Counted from the first letter of the stretch, positions 8,155-17,404 are shown. The stretch: DNA of 41,553 bases from Burkholderia sp. S171 (GCF_009766085.1 NZ_LMUF01000047.1:158044-199596); one strand, 5' to 3'. The notes: a model not told the origin generated them from the sequence alone. Translations and numbers: made by a program.

Positions 8155-9975
8155 ATGACCCCATGCTGCGCCGGCTTATCACGCCAACCTGCTTTTGACG
8201 CGCCACACGTTGGCGAACCGCTCGATGTCGCATTCGATGCCGGCGTGAACCTCGCGTTCGCAATCGCGGCGCCGACTGTCCCACCGCGCCTGACGGAACA
8301 TTCGCAGCGCATGGCTCAGCGCATCTATCGCGTGGCGGAGCGCGTGTACTGCGCTGTGGGCTATGCGATTGCGAACATCATCTTCGTGGTCGGCGATGAC
8401 GGCATCGTGGTGATCGATACAACCGAGGCGGTATCGGCGGCGAAGCGCATTTATGAGGACTTCTGCGCAATCGATCCGCGCCACGCGCAATTGCCGGTTA
8501 AGGCGGTGGTGTATACGCACAACCACACCGACCATACGGGCGGCGTGCGTGCGTTCGTCAATGAGGCGCAACTCGCGACGGGAAGCGTCGAGATCATCGC
8601 GCACAGTTCGCTGATGGAAACGGTCAACAACAATGCGAACCTGGTCGCGCCTATCCTTGCCGCGCGCTCGGCGTACAGTTTCGGCACGTTGCTGCCTGCA
8701 GGCGCGACCGGCAAGGTCAATGCCGGAATCGGGCCGGTGCTGATTGCCGAAGCGGCGAGCTTCCTGGCGCCCACACGTGTGTTCGACGATACGCTGAACA
8801 TCGTGCTCGCTGGCGTACGGTTCCAGTTCCACTACGCGCCATCGGAAGCCGATGACGAGATCGTGATGTGGCTGCCCGAGCTTGGCGTCCTGCTGTCGGC
8901 CGAGGTGATCCAGGGTGAGTGTCTGGCGAACGTGCATACGTTGCGTGGCACGCGCTATCGCGATCCGGTGCGCTGGTATCGCACGATCGACATGATGCGC
9001 GACTTCCATGCCGCGCACATGGTGCCGGCGCACGGCCGTCCAGTCTCGGGCGAAGCAGCCGTGGCGGATGTATTGTCCGTGTATCGCGACGCGATCCAGT
9101 TCATCCACGATCAGGCGATCCGCCATATGAATCGCGGTCTCACGCAAGACGAACTCGCCGATGCCATTCCGTCGCTACCATCGCATCTGGCCCAGCATGC
9201 GTGGCTTGGCGAGTACTACGGCACGGTCAAGCATTCCGTGCGTCAGGTGTACACCGGACAACTGGGGTGGTTCGATGGAGACCCCGCTTCTCTCGATCCA
9301 TTGCCACGTGTAGAGCTGGCGCGTCGCACGGTCGACATGATGAACGGCACCGAAGCAGTGCGCGCGGCCGCCCGGGTGGCACTCGGCGACAGTGACTGGC
9401 GCTGGGCTGCCGAGCTTGCCACGTTGCTCGTGCGGCTCGATACAACGGATACCGACGCGCGGACGATCAAGGCGGAGGCGTTGCGCGAGTTGGGGTATCG
9501 CACCGAGAACACGAATTGGCGCAACTGGTACTTGAGCGCGGCGCGCGAGCTGGAACATGCTTATGACGAACTGCCGTTCGCGGGCGGCGGCGGATTGGCG
9601 TCAATGGACGTGATGCGCGCGCAACCGCTTGGCAACGTATTGCAGCGCCTCTGCGTTTGCGTCGATCCCATTCTCTCTGCCAATGTCCACATGATCCTCG
9701 TGTTGTGGCTGACGGATCGGGACACCCCGTTCGCGCTGGAATTGCGCAGGGGAGTGCTTCAGGTTCACGAGCGCCCGTGGCCGAATGCTCACCTCCAGCT
9801 TGCACTCGATACCTCTACTTTGTACACGATGCTGCGCGATATCGCGGGCCAGGTGCCGGAGATGCTTCAAGAAGGAAGCGTCGTGCTCGAGCGTGGAACC
9901 GCTGATCAATTGCGTACGTTTATAGCCTGCTTTGATCGGCCGTCGCGACGCTTGCCCGCGCTTGCAGCACGGTAG
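8155..9975 (+). CDS. Metallo-beta-lactamase-fold alkylsulfatase-type hydrolase
   Basis: This 606-residue protein resembles the SdsA1/BDS1 class of alkyl sulfatases, which release sulfate from primary alkyl sulfates such as SDS and leave an alcohol. The metal-binding motif THNHTDHTGG is at residues 121-130. Further metal or substrate positions are expected at LLSAEVIQGE and MVPAHGRPVSG. After about residue 330 comes a helical dimerisation region, and the last 130 residues resemble the SCP2-like lipid-binding domain. No signal peptide is evident, unlike secreted SdsA1, so it may act in the cytoplasm. A GAGGAG ribosome site precedes the ATG. The acyl-CoA ligase starts 18 bases after its stop, so they form an operon. 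Activity on another ester is possible. Confidence 0.88.
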   Translation: MTPCCAGLSRQPAFDAPHVGEPLDVAFDAGVNLAFAIAAPTVPPRLTEHSQRMAQRIYRVAERVYCAVGYAIANIIFVVGDDGIVVIDTTEAVSAAKRIYEDFCAIDPRHAQLPVKAVVYTHNHTDHTGGVRAFVNEAQLATGSVEIIAHSSLMETVNNNANLVAPILAARSAYSFGTLLPAGATGKVNAGIGPVLIAEAASFLAPTRVFDDTLNIVLAGVRFQFHYAPSEADDEIVMWLPELGVLLSAEVIQGECLANVHTLRGTRYRDPVRWYRTIDMMRDFHAAHMVPAHGRPVSGEAAVADVLSVYRDAIQFIHDQAIRHMNRGLTQDELADAIPSLPSHLAQHAWLGEYYGTVKHSVRQVYTGQLGWFDGDPASLDPLPRVELARRTVDMMNGTEAVRAAARVALGDSDWRWAAELATLLVRLDTTDTDARTIKAEALRELGYRTENTNWRNWYLSAARELEHAYDELPFAGGGGLASMDVMRAQPLGNVLQRLCVCVDPILSANVHMILVLWLTDRDTPFALELRRGVLQVHERPWPNAHLQLALDTSTLYTMLRDIAGQVPEMLQEGSVVLERGTADQLRTFIACFDRPSRRLPALAAR

Positions 9976-9993
9976 ACATCGAGGAGAAGCCCA

Positions 9994-11637
9994 ATGAAAA
10001 GCACGATGGAAAGAATCTGGCTAAAGGCCTATCCGCCCGGTGTTCCCGCGGATATCGACCCGACGCAATACCGTTCGCTGGCGGACCTGCTTGACGAGAG
10101 CTTCGAGGCGTTTGCGCCACGGCATGCGTTTGCCTGCATGGGCAGGACGCTGACGTATGCGGAACTCGACGTGCAGTCGCGAAATCTCGGCGCATGGCTG
10201 CAATCGAAGGGCCTCGTCCGGGGTGCGCGAGTCGCGATCATGATGCCGAATGTGCTGCAGTATCCGGTGGCAATGGCGGCTATCGTGCGCGCCGGCTATG
10301 TGATCGTGAACGTCAATCCGCTCTATACGCCGCGCGAACTTGAACATCAACTGGTCGACAGCGGAGCCGAGGCAATTATCCTGCTCGAACCATTCGATGC
10401 AGTCCTGCAGGCTGTTCAACGCAACACGCGGATATTGCATGTCGTGGTGACATCGATGGGCGTGTCAGGCCCGCTCGCGTCTGACGACCAAACGCCTACC
10501 CCTCGCACTACCTTCAGTGAAGCTTTGGAGCAAGGCGCCCGGAGCCCATTCAAGCGTCCCGATCTCAAGCCCGATGACCTGGCTGTTCTGCAATACACCG
10601 GCGGCACGACGGGCGTTTCGAAAGGGGCGATGTTGCTGCACAGGAACCTGATCGCCAACGTACTCCAGAGCGAAGCATGGCGCGAACCGTTGATCCGTGA
10701 CCGTCCTGATACCGATCCGATTGTCACCGTGGTCGCCTTGCCGCTGTATCACATCTTCGGGCTGACGGTATGCGCGTTCCTGACCATGCGGGCCGGCGGC
10801 CTCGGTATCCTCATTCCGAATCCGCGCGATATTCCCGGCATGATCAAGGCGCTGCAGGGTTACGCGATCACCTCGTTCCCGGCCGTCAACACGCTCTACA
10901 ACGCGCTATTGAACGACCCCGGTTTCGCCACGCTCGATCTCTCCAGGCTACTGCTTGCGAACGGTGGCGGCATGGCAATCCAGCAAGGGGTGGCCGCGCG
11001 CTGGTTTGAGAGGACGGGCAAGCCGATCATTGAAGGCTATGGACTGTCCGAGACTTCCCCGTGCGCGACCAGCAACCCGTCCAACGGCACTGCGTTTACC
11101 GGTGCGGTCGGGGTGCCGCTGCCTTCGACTTTCATCGCGATTCGCGACGACGACGGGCACGACGTCGCCCACGGTGAGCCCGGTGAGATCTGCATTTTCG
11201 GACCGCAGGTCATGGCGGGATATTGGAACCGCCCCGATGAAACCGCCAGCGTCATGACGCCGGACGGTTACTTCAAATCGGGCGACATCGGCATCATGGA
11301 TGAACGAGGATTCGTAAGGATTGTCGATCGCAAAAAGGACATGGTCATTGTGTCCGGCTTCAACGTGTATCCGAACGAGATCGAGGACGTGGTCGCCTCG
11401 CATCCTGGCGTGTTCGAGGTCGCGGCAATTGGTGTGCGCGACGAACATTCGGGTGAAGCAGTGAAGCTTTTCATCGTGCGTCGTGACCCGGGTCTTACCG
11501 AGGGTGACATCCTGGCGTTTTGCAAGGAACAGCTGACGGGTTACAAGAGACCGAAGGCCGTCGAGTTCTGCGATGAATTGCCCAAGAGCAATGTGGGAAA
11601 GATCCTGAGGCGCAAGCTGCGCGAGAGGGAAAACTAG
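9994..11637 (+). CDS. Long-chain acyl-CoA ligase (AMP-forming), FadD-like
   Basis: This 547-residue protein belongs to the adenylate-forming enzyme family and should activate a carboxylic acid to its CoA thioester using ATP. Motifs in order: the ATP-binding loop YTGGTTGVSKGAML near residue 200, GYGLSETSP near 350, YFKSGDIG near 425, the hinge KKDMVIVSGFNVYPNEIED near 450, and the catalytic lysine in PKSNVGKILRRKLRE near the C-terminus. Length and motifs match FadD. A GAGGAG site precedes the ATG, 18 bases after the alkylsulfatase-type gene. Together they could cleave an alkyl sulfate and later activate the derived fatty acid for beta-oxidation. The alcohol and aldehyde oxidation steps between are not encoded here. 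Confidence 0.92.
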   Translation: MKSTMERIWLKAYPPGVPADIDPTQYRSLADLLDESFEAFAPRHAFACMGRTLTYAELDVQSRNLGAWLQSKGLVRGARVAIMMPNVLQYPVAMAAIVRAGYVIVNVNPLYTPRELEHQLVDSGAEAIILLEPFDAVLQAVQRNTRILHVVVTSMGVSGPLASDDQTPTPRTTFSEALEQGARSPFKRPDLKPDDLAVLQYTGGTTGVSKGAMLLHRNLIANVLQSEAWREPLIRDRPDTDPIVTVVALPLYHIFGLTVCAFLTMRAGGLGILIPNPRDIPGMIKALQGYAITSFPAVNTLYNALLNDPGFATLDLSRLLLANGGGMAIQQGVAARWFERTGKPIIEGYGLSETSPCATSNPSNGTAFTGAVGVPLPSTFIAIRDDDGHDVAHGEPGEICIFGPQVMAGYWNRPDETASVMTPDGYFKSGDIGIMDERGFVRIVDRKKDMVIVSGFNVYPNEIEDVVASHPGVFEVAAIGVRDEHSGEAVKLFIVRRDPGLTEGDILAFCKEQLTGYKRPKAVEFCDELPKSNVGKILRRKLREREN

Positions 11638-12186
11638 GAGGTGGGGGGTAATCGGCTGAGTTTGCATCAGATCGAACTCAGCCGGAAGCGGACCTTCAAG
11701 CACGGGTCAACGAGCGATCTAATCAAAATTAAAAATACGATGGTGAAGGCTGCAGCGCAAAAAAATGCCCGTGGCCTATTCGTCCATCCCTCGCCAGATA
11801 CAACGGAACTCCCGCAGTTGAATTCGATTCTTTCTCCGTCGATAATTGGCCTCATTCATACAGCGGCCACCCGTACTTCCCGCCGAACGTCGCGATCCGA
11901 CACGCACAAGCCGCGCTTGTGAAAGTGCTGATACCGCCCGGGATCCGTCCCTGAACCGCGCTCGATCGCGGTTTTCTCACTTTGATGCGGTTCGATTTTA
12001 TTGTGCAGCGCCTCGCGTCAATCAAGCGAAATGGCGGTGAATAGCGCCCTTTTTACCGGGCCGCGCGCAGTCGAGTCACTTAAGCAAGTATAGAATACCC
12101 GCTAGTTCGGCTAAAGCGCTCGGATGCGCGCTCGCGCCGCGACGAGTACATATGACACGGCATTCGCGCATAAAACGAAACGATCC
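11638..12186. other. Intergenic stretch with a weak terminator-like hairpin
   Basis: No convincing gene. A stem AACCGCG (11954-11960) with CGCGGTT (11967-11973) is followed by TTC and may be a weak terminator. A frame opening at 12124 is continuous with the following GGDEF gene and is a possible longer start for it. Confidence 0.4.
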
Positions 12187-13329
12187 ATGGATACGAAAAT
12201 AGCGCCGTTTAGCTTGCCTCGCTGGCGATTCACGACGTGGTTATGTTATTCCGGCCCCGACGTACCCGACGACATCCGGGTCGCACTGATCGGAAGTCTG
12301 TTCGGTACGCTGCCGATTTTCGCCGGCGGTGTCCTTAATACCATCGCTGTTTCCGTTGTGATTGCCCTTCGCGAACCCTCAGCGGCGTTTATTGCCTGGG
12401 TGGTGATCGAAGTCGTCCTGTGCAGCACACGCCTGATCTTGTTGGTCGCGGCGCATCGTGCGGCGAAGCGCGGACAGTCGACTTTCACCGATATCTATCT
12501 GCTCCTCGGCGTTCTTTGGGGGGCGAGCGTGGGCTACGGGGCGTTTATCAGCATCCTGAGCGCGGACTGGATTGCCGCCACGCTCTCCTGCTTGTCCGCT
12601 GCCGCGATGGTGGGGGGCATCTGCTTCCGGAATTTCGGCGCGCCCCGGCTGGTCGGGATCATGATTCTTTTGTCCCTTGGCCCCTGCTGTATTGCAGCGG
12701 CAATGTCCAAGGAGCTCATCCTGAGCCTGACGCTGATTCAGATTCCGTTCTACCTTGTCGCGATGAGCATTGCCGCGTTCCGCCTGAATGGACTGCTCGT
12801 CTCGACCATGAAAGCGGAACGGGAGAATGATCATCGTGCGCGCCATGACGTGCTGACCAGCTTGCCGAATCGCGCCGGGTTGATTCATGCATCCCAGACC
12901 CGATACAAAACGGCATCGGATGGCACCGTCAAAACCGCGGTTCTTTATATCGACCTGGATGGCTTCAAGCCCGTCAACGACCAGTACGGCCACGAGGCGG
13001 GCGATCTGCTGCTCGTGATGATCGGCGCCCGTCTCAACGCATTGAAGGGACCGGAGGACATGGTGTTTCGCATTGGCGGTGACGAATTTGTCGTCACGAT
13101 CAGCGCGATGAACCATGAGGAAGCGGCTGCATTCGCGGATCGCCTGATCAGCGAAATGTCGGCATCGTTTGCGCTGACCGCGCATGTCTCGGTCAATGTG
13201 GGCGCGAGTATTGGCGTGGCATTGATTCCCGATCACGGCACCGACGTACTGACGGCGCTCAATGCCGCCGACAAGGCGCTTAACGTCGCGAAGGCGATGG
13301 GGAAATCGCGCTGGAGCCTGGCGTCCTAG
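12187..13329 (+). CDS. Membrane-anchored diguanylate cyclase (GGDEF)
   Basis: This 380-residue protein should make the second messenger cyclic di-GMP from two GTP. The first 200 residues hold about five or six membrane segments of an unidentified sensor type. A linker follows, then the GGDEF domain from DVLTSLPNR near residue 221. LYIDLDGFKPVNDQYGHEAGD and the active-site GGDEF at residues 297-301 are intact. The inhibitory I-site RxxD normally five residues before GGDEF is replaced by GPED, so product inhibition at that site is probably lost. I chose the ATG at 12187, but 12124 is also open and neither has a strong ribosome site. It appears monocistronic. Confidence 0.9.
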   Translation: MDTKIAPFSLPRWRFTTWLCYSGPDVPDDIRVALIGSLFGTLPIFAGGVLNTIAVSVVIALREPSAAFIAWVVIEVVLCSTRLILLVAAHRAAKRGQSTFTDIYLLLGVLWGASVGYGAFISILSADWIAATLSCLSAAAMVGGICFRNFGAPRLVGIMILLSLGPCCIAAAMSKELILSLTLIQIPFYLVAMSIAAFRLNGLLVSTMKAERENDHRARHDVLTSLPNRAGLIHASQTRYKTASDGTVKTAVLYIDLDGFKPVNDQYGHEAGDLLLVMIGARLNALKGPEDMVFRIGGDEFVVTISAMNHEEAAAFADRLISEMSASFALTAHVSVNVGASIGVALIPDHGTDVLTALNAADKALNVAKAMGKSRWSLAS

Positions 13330-13405
13330 ACGGGGTTTGCCTTCGCCCACGTATTGACTTTAGCGAAGACAAATCGAGCGGGCCGCCCGGGTTATCGCAT
13401 TGCCC

Positions 13406-13717
13406 CTAGACAATGGTATTCACCCTGTCGGACCTGCGCTCGCTTTCGCCAACCGGCCTCGATCCGCCGTTCAGCCACGCCATCTCCACGTGCAGGAGTT
13501 CCGACAAGCGACGGCAGTCGGCTGCTCGCGGCAGCGTTATCCCCGCTCGCCACAGCGTGACATCCCCCTCCGTGACACCCAGCGATTTCGCCACGCGCCC
13601 GGACGAAAGCCCGGAGCGCTTGATGGTCATGTCGAGCCGCGCCGCGAAAGCGCGGCCCACCCGTTGCGTATCGGGGGCATCGCTGATGTGGTGGTCGGAA
13701 AGGGAAGGAGCGTTCAT
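13406..13717 (-). CDS. XRE-type helix-turn-helix protein
   Basis: This 103-residue protein carries one Cro/CI-type helix-turn-helix of about 55 residues (MTIKRSGLSSGRVAKSLGVTEGDVTLWRAG). A DCRRLSELLHVEMAWLNGG continuation is typical of stand-alone XRE regulators. It lacks a large sensor domain, so it probably binds DNA as a small dimer. It is convergent with the GGDEF gene. A perfect 7-bp inverted repeat about 50 bases upstream of its start is a candidate self-operator. Its targets are unknown; it is a single gene without a toxin partner. Confidence 0.8.
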   Translation of the reverse strand: MNAPSLSDHHISDAPDTQRVGRAFAARLDMTIKRSGLSSGRVAKSLGVTEGDVTLWRAGITLPRAADCRRLSELLHVEMAWLNGGSRPVGESERRSDRVNTIV

Positions 13718-14131
13718 GAATGTCGCAAGACCTGATAGACGGTTACGGTGGTCGAACGGGGCACTGTACGCGACGAAAGAGTCGCGTTGGTGACATTACA
13801 TACCGCTCATAAAAGACGATGTGTCTGCGAACGTACATAAGATGAAAGGCACCGGGAGTGATCGCCGTGCCTACGCTTTTTCAATGACGTTTTGATGGCG
13901 ACCGCACATTCTGCGGGTGTTTCCGTGCGTTCGCCGTCTCCATGGCACTTCTCATCAACGCGTCTGTCGAACCGGCCGACGACGAGCGCATCGCGCAAAG
14001 CATCGCCTCGTCGGACGGACGTTCTGCGCAATCGCCCGGCGGCTATGTCTGCCTCTTTTCAAGAGTAAGGTGAGGGAAACCGGATTTTGCCGGGATAGCG
14101 GCTGCTGCCGGTTTTACTACGAGGAGGATGC
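13718..14131. other. Intergenic stretch between XRE and DUF2278 genes
   Basis: No supported gene. It should hold the two divergent promoters. ACGCGAC (13768-13774) and GTCGCGT (13781-13787) form a perfect inverted repeat. The right end has a strong GAGGAGG site just before 14132. Confidence 0.45.
13768..13787. promoter_or_regulatory. Inverted repeat upstream of the XRE gene
   Basis: ACGCGAC-N6-GTCGCGT is a perfect 7-bp inverted repeat 50-70 bases upstream of the XRE start codon, a usual place for an XRE operator. No second copy was noticed nearby. Confidence 0.4.
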
Positions 14132-14785
14132 ATGGGAGTGAATTACGGGGTGCTCAAGGGCACCGTGACCGGTCATCTTCGCAATGCCGATGACGACCAC
14201 TATCAAATCCTGGTCCACGCAGGAACGACGGTTTTCCGGATTGCATCGAACGTGAAGTCGTCGGCGCCGAACGCGCCTTCAACGGTTTTGTTCGAAGAGC
14301 TGGATACGTTGCCCGACACGTTGATGAGCGGTCTGGCCGCGTTGACGCCTGGTTTCACCAAGCTGCAGTCTACGCCCGGCGGTCTCGCGATTGACTATGT
14401 GCGCAGCGGCCTGGTCGATATCAAGGCAATGACGCCCGTTCCCGCCGACGCGCCCGGCTCGACCAACGACCTGAAAGACAAACTGGAAAGCGCGGTTGTT
14501 GCGGCGATGGCCATGGAAGGCTCGATCATTTACGCGTTTGGATCGAGATGGGGTCCTGAAGAAAACGTACCGGACCAGTATTTCAAATTCGTCCCCGGTA
14601 ATGGCGTTCACGACATCCATATGAACCAGGGGAACGCCGCGCCGTACGAGCAGGATAACGGCGTGTATCAGGACGGGGCGTTGATGATCGCGTATGCGGA
14701 CAACACGTGGCGCGCATTTTTCTTTGCGTTCCAGTCGCAGACCTTCAATACCGACGACCAGGGCAATCCGATAGCGGGAGGGTGA
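14132..14785 (+). CDS. DUF2278 family protein (YukJ-like)
   Basis: This 217-residue protein matches the DUF2278/YukJ family as I recall it. It begins GVNYGVLKGTVTGHLRNADDDHYQILV and has the signature GNGVHDIHMNQGN near residue 165, then QDGALMIAYADNTWRAFFFAFQSQ. The family is cytoplasmic, widespread and without an established function; some members are linked to phage or contractile-tail loci, but nothing of that kind is seen here. An AGGAGG ribosome site makes the start firm. It is convergent with the PhnA/YjdM gene, and a hairpin separates them. Confidence 0.85.
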   Translation: MGVNYGVLKGTVTGHLRNADDDHYQILVHAGTTVFRIASNVKSSAPNAPSTVLFEELDTLPDTLMSGLAALTPGFTKLQSTPGGLAIDYVRSGLVDIKAMTPVPADAPGSTNDLKDKLESAVVAAMAMEGSIIYAFGSRWGPEENVPDQYFKFVPGNGVHDIHMNQGNAAPYEQDNGVYQDGALMIAYADNTWRAFFFAFQSQTFNTDDQGNPIAGG

Positions 14786-14812
14786 AGGTGGGTGTGAGCG
14801 CGGTATGAGCGC

Positions 14813-14847
14813 TTCGAAAAGTCATCGTTACCGGATGGCTTTTCGAA
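14813..14847. terminator. Hairpin between convergent genes, possible bidirectional terminator
   Basis: TTCGAAAAGTCATC (14813-14826) pairs with GATGGCTTTTCGAA (14834-14847) over 14 bp with one G-U pair. It lies midway between two convergent genes. There is no long T-run on either side, so termination is uncertain. Confidence 0.45.
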
Positions 14848-14860
14848 CTCGGGTTGAGCG

Positions 14861-15202
14861 TTAAACCTTCTTCAAATAGCAGGCTTTCAGCATAAAGCTG
14901 CCAGCGTCCATCTTGCAGTCGACCTCGTGGTCCCCGCCTACCAGCCGGATGCTCTTCACCTTCGAACCGACCTTCAGCGTGATCGACGAGCCCTTCACTT
15001 TCAGGTCCTTGATCAGCACTACTGAGTCGCCGTTGGCCAGCACGTTGCCATTGGCGTCCTTCACGACGGCATTCGCGTCGTCATCGGTTGGCGCGGTTTC
15101 TGACGCGGACCATTCGTGACCGCAGTCTGCGCAAATGATGCGATCGGCGTCCGCGTAGGTATTCTCCATCGCGCATTGTGGGCAAGCTGGAAGTGGTGAC
15201 AT
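14861..15202 (-). CDS. yjdM: PhnA/YjdM-type zinc-ribbon protein
   Basis: This 113-residue protein matches the YjdM (old name PhnA) family. An N-terminal zinc ribbon has two Cys pairs (CPQCAMENTYADADRIICADC), a short acidic linker follows, and the C-terminal beta domain contains VKDANGNVLANGDSVVLIKDLKVKG and ends in MLKACYLKKV. The name alkylphosphonate utilisation protein is historical: the gene is not part of the C-P lyase set, and its role is not established. It is complete and stands alone, convergent with the DUF2278 gene. Confidence 0.93.
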   Translation of the reverse strand: MSPLPACPQCAMENTYADADRIICADCGHEWSASETAPTDDDANAVVKDANGNVLANGDSVVLIKDLKVKGSSITLKVGSKVKSIRLVGGDHEVDCKMDAGSFMLKACYLKKV

Positions 15203-15286
15203 AGTTCCTTCAAATAATCGTAACAGTCGAGGAGGCGCGAGCGCGCTCCGGCGGCCGGATTATAAGGGGCTTGCTGATTGCGTCGT

Positions 15287-16447
15287 CTAAATCAAACCAG
15301 TGTCATGCACACCTTCTCGCCCGACATACGCGGGGCCGAGATCGCCCATTCCCTGGCACCCCAGCAAGCGTAGCGAAATCAGCATCTCCTCCATCATCAG
15401 CGTGAGCACTTCGCTGGCCCCCGCTGCTCCGCGCGAAGCGAGGCCATACAACGGCGCACGCCCGAGCAACACGCCGTGCGCGCCTAGCGCTACGGCCTTC
15501 AATGCATCACTGCCGCGCCGTACTCCGCCATCGATAAAAATCTCCGTCTTGCCGCATACCGCTTCCACTATTCCCGGCAGCAGTTCCAACGGCGCGAACG
15601 TGCTTCCCAACTGCCGTCCCCCATGATTCGATATCACCACGCCATCCGCGCCATGCTCAACGGCCAGCAGCGCGTCTTCCACACCCATGATGCCCTTGAC
15701 GATCACCTTGCCGTTCCAGTGCCGGCGTATCCACGCCAGATCCCTCCAGCTCAGCGTCAAGTCCATCTGCCGGCTCAGCATGGCGGCATGACGCGACAAA
15801 TCCGCATGCTCGCCCACGCTCTTCGCAATGTTCTTCAATTGCGGCGAACCCGCGTGCGCCATCTGCCAGCACCAATGCGGATGCGTCAGGCAATCGACGA
15901 GAAGCTTGGGTGACAAACGCAGCGGCAGGCGAAAACCATTGCGCGTGTCGTGATCGCGCTTGCCGTGCACGGGGACATCGACGGTGAGAACCAGCGTTGA
16001 ATAACCTGCAGCGCTTGCGCGCCGCATCAGGTCTTCGGCAATGCTGCGATCCTGTTGCACATAGAGTTGCATCCATAGATCACCGTGCGGTGCGGCGGCA
16101 CGCACATCCTCCAGCAGCGACGTCGATGCCGTCGACAAAACGAACGGCAAGTTCGCGCGGCTCGCGGCTTGCGCGAGCAGTTCGTCGGCGCTTGGCCAGA
16201 AGAGTCCGTTCAGACCCGTCGGTCCCACGATCAAGGGAGCGGCCGCCTCGCGTCCAAAAAATCGCGTAATGATCGAACAGCGCGATACGTCCGTGAGCAC
16301 GCGCGGCTTGAACAGCCATTGGCCGTATGCATCGGCATTGCGCCGCAATGCGTCACCGTCTTCGGCGCCGCCATCAAGATAATCAAATGCAAGCCGCGGC
16401 AAGCGCCGCCGTGCAGCAATGCGGTATTCAGCGACAGAGGCAAGCAT
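15287..16447 (-). CDS. FMN-dependent alpha-hydroxy-acid oxidase/dehydrogenase
   Basis: This 386-residue enzyme belongs to the family of lactate dehydrogenase LldD, glycolate oxidase and mandelate dehydrogenase, which oxidise an L-2-hydroxy acid to the 2-oxo acid with bound FMN. Visible motifs are FDYLDGGAEDGDALRRN near the start, PFVLSTASTSLLED, LYVQQDR, LVLTVDVPVHGKR, the substrate and base segment SNHGGRQL near residue 270, and the phosphate-binding FIDGGVRRGSDALKAVALGA. The frame opens upstream at 16567, but the ATG at 16447 gives the normal family length. It is divergent from an IclR regulator 97 bases away, which probably controls it. The true substrate is unknown; mandelate, lactate or a longer hydroxy acid are all possible. 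Confidence 0.92.
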   Translation of the reverse strand: MLASVAEYRIAARRRLPRLAFDYLDGGAEDGDALRRNADAYGQWLFKPRVLTDVSRCSIITRFFGREAAAPLIVGPTGLNGLFWPSADELLAQAASRANLPFVLSTASTSLLEDVRAAAPHGDLWMQLYVQQDRSIAEDLMRRASAAGYSTLVLTVDVPVHGKRDHDTRNGFRLPLRLSPKLLVDCLTHPHWCWQMAHAGSPQLKNIAKSVGEHADLSRHAAMLSRQMDLTLSWRDLAWIRRHWNGKVIVKGIMGVEDALLAVEHGADGVVISNHGGRQLGSTFAPLELLPGIVEAVCGKTEIFIDGGVRRGSDALKAVALGAHGVLLGRAPLYGLASRGAAGASEVLTLMMEEMLISLRLLGCQGMGDLGPAYVGREGVHDTGLI

Positions 16448-16463
16448 CCAGGCTCCACGAAAT

Positions 16464-16496
16464 TGCAATCGGTCGTAAATGCGAGATTCGATTGCA
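16464..16496. promoter_or_regulatory. Inverted repeat in the hydroxy-acid oxidase/IclR divergent promoter
   Basis: TGCAATCG (16464-16471) and CGATTGCA (16489-16496) are perfect inverted repeats separated by 17 bases, within the 97-base gap between the two divergent start codons. This is a natural position for an IclR binding site. Confidence 0.5.
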
Positions 16497-16544
16497 CTAC
16501 AATTGGGACAATCACAATCCGATACTTTCAAAGCGCCCACCAGC

Positions 16545-17372
16545 ATGTCCAAAAGCACCGTTGGCACGCCCGAAGAGCCGAACGAGACAAAGGCGGCGCG
16601 CTCGTCACTGTTCGTTGGATCGACTGAAAAAGCTTTCCAGGTGCTGCATGCCTTCGACGGTCCGAGCCGTCACATGACGCTCGTCGATATCGCTCGCACG
16701 TCGGGTCTGGACCGTAGCGCGACCCAGCGCCTCGTTCATACGCTCGAAGCGCTTGGCTACCTTTACCGCGTGCCCGAAACGCGCAACTACGGCCTGACGA
16801 CGAAGGTGCTGCAGTTCTCGTACAACTATGTTCGGGCTAACGAACTCATCGACAAAGCCTCGCCGTATCTTCTCGATATCAGCCGGCGGCTGGGCGAAAC
16901 GACCAACCTGCTGGAACTCGACGGCCACGAGATTGTGTTCGTCGCGCGTTTTCCGGGGCAGCATCTGGTGAACATCGACATTGTGGTCGGTGCTCGTTTG
17001 CCGGCCATGTTTACTGCTGCGGGCATCGCAATTCTGTCGCGGTTGTCGGACGAGCGTGTGCGTGAAATCCTGGCGCAGACGCGGCTTGACCCGCTTACCC
17101 ACCACACTGAAACCCACCCCGACAAACTGCTTGAACGTGTCCGCAAGGTAGCGCGGCGAGGTTACGCGGTGATCGAGAACGAGACCGTACTCGGCGATAT
17201 TTCCGTCGCCGCGCCGGTCACGGATCATGGCGGTATGGCCGTTGCCGCGATCAACATTTCGGTGCCCACGTCGCGGTGGTCGATCGAACGCGTGGAAGCC
17301 GAACTCGCGCAGCACGTGCAGGTCGCCGCGACCTCGATTTCGAAAGCGCGGTTGGCGAGTTATAAGCGATGA
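16545..17372 (+). CDS. IclR-family transcriptional regulator
   Basis: This 275-residue protein has the IclR architecture. A winged helix-turn-helix covers about residues 25-85 (KAFQVLHAFDGPSRHMTLVDIARTSGLDRSATQRLVHTLEALGYL). A GAF-like effector domain follows, with GREI-equivalent VREILAQTRLDP and RRGYAVIENETVLGDISVAAPV. Effectors of this family are often aromatic or hydroxy acids. I chose the ATG at 16545 over the open frame from 16479 because it gives normal length and avoids covering the divergent promoter. It is divergent from the alpha-hydroxy-acid oxidase, and the ABC/FAD-oxidase operon beyond the repeat element may belong to the same regulon. Its stop lies 8 bases from the outer end of that element. 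Confidence 0.92.
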   Translation: MSKSTVGTPEEPNETKAARSSLFVGSTEKAFQVLHAFDGPSRHMTLVDIARTSGLDRSATQRLVHTLEALGYLYRVPETRNYGLTTKVLQFSYNYVRANELIDKASPYLLDISRRLGETTNLLELDGHEIVFVARFPGQHLVNIDIVVGARLPAMFTAAGIAILSRLSDERVREILAQTRLDPLTHHTETHPDKLLERVRKVARRGYAVIENETVLGDISVAAPVTDHGGMAVAAINISVPTSRWSIERVEAELAQHVQVAATSISKARLASYKR

Positions 17373-17404
17373 AAGGGGGCTTTCGTTCGCACTCGCGGTT
17401 GGTC

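Noticed and set aside
13336..13373. Hairpin between the GGDEF and XRE genes
   Set aside because: The arms TTTGCCTTCGC and GCGAAGACAAA pair with a mismatch across a long loop and no T-run, so I did not list it as a terminator.
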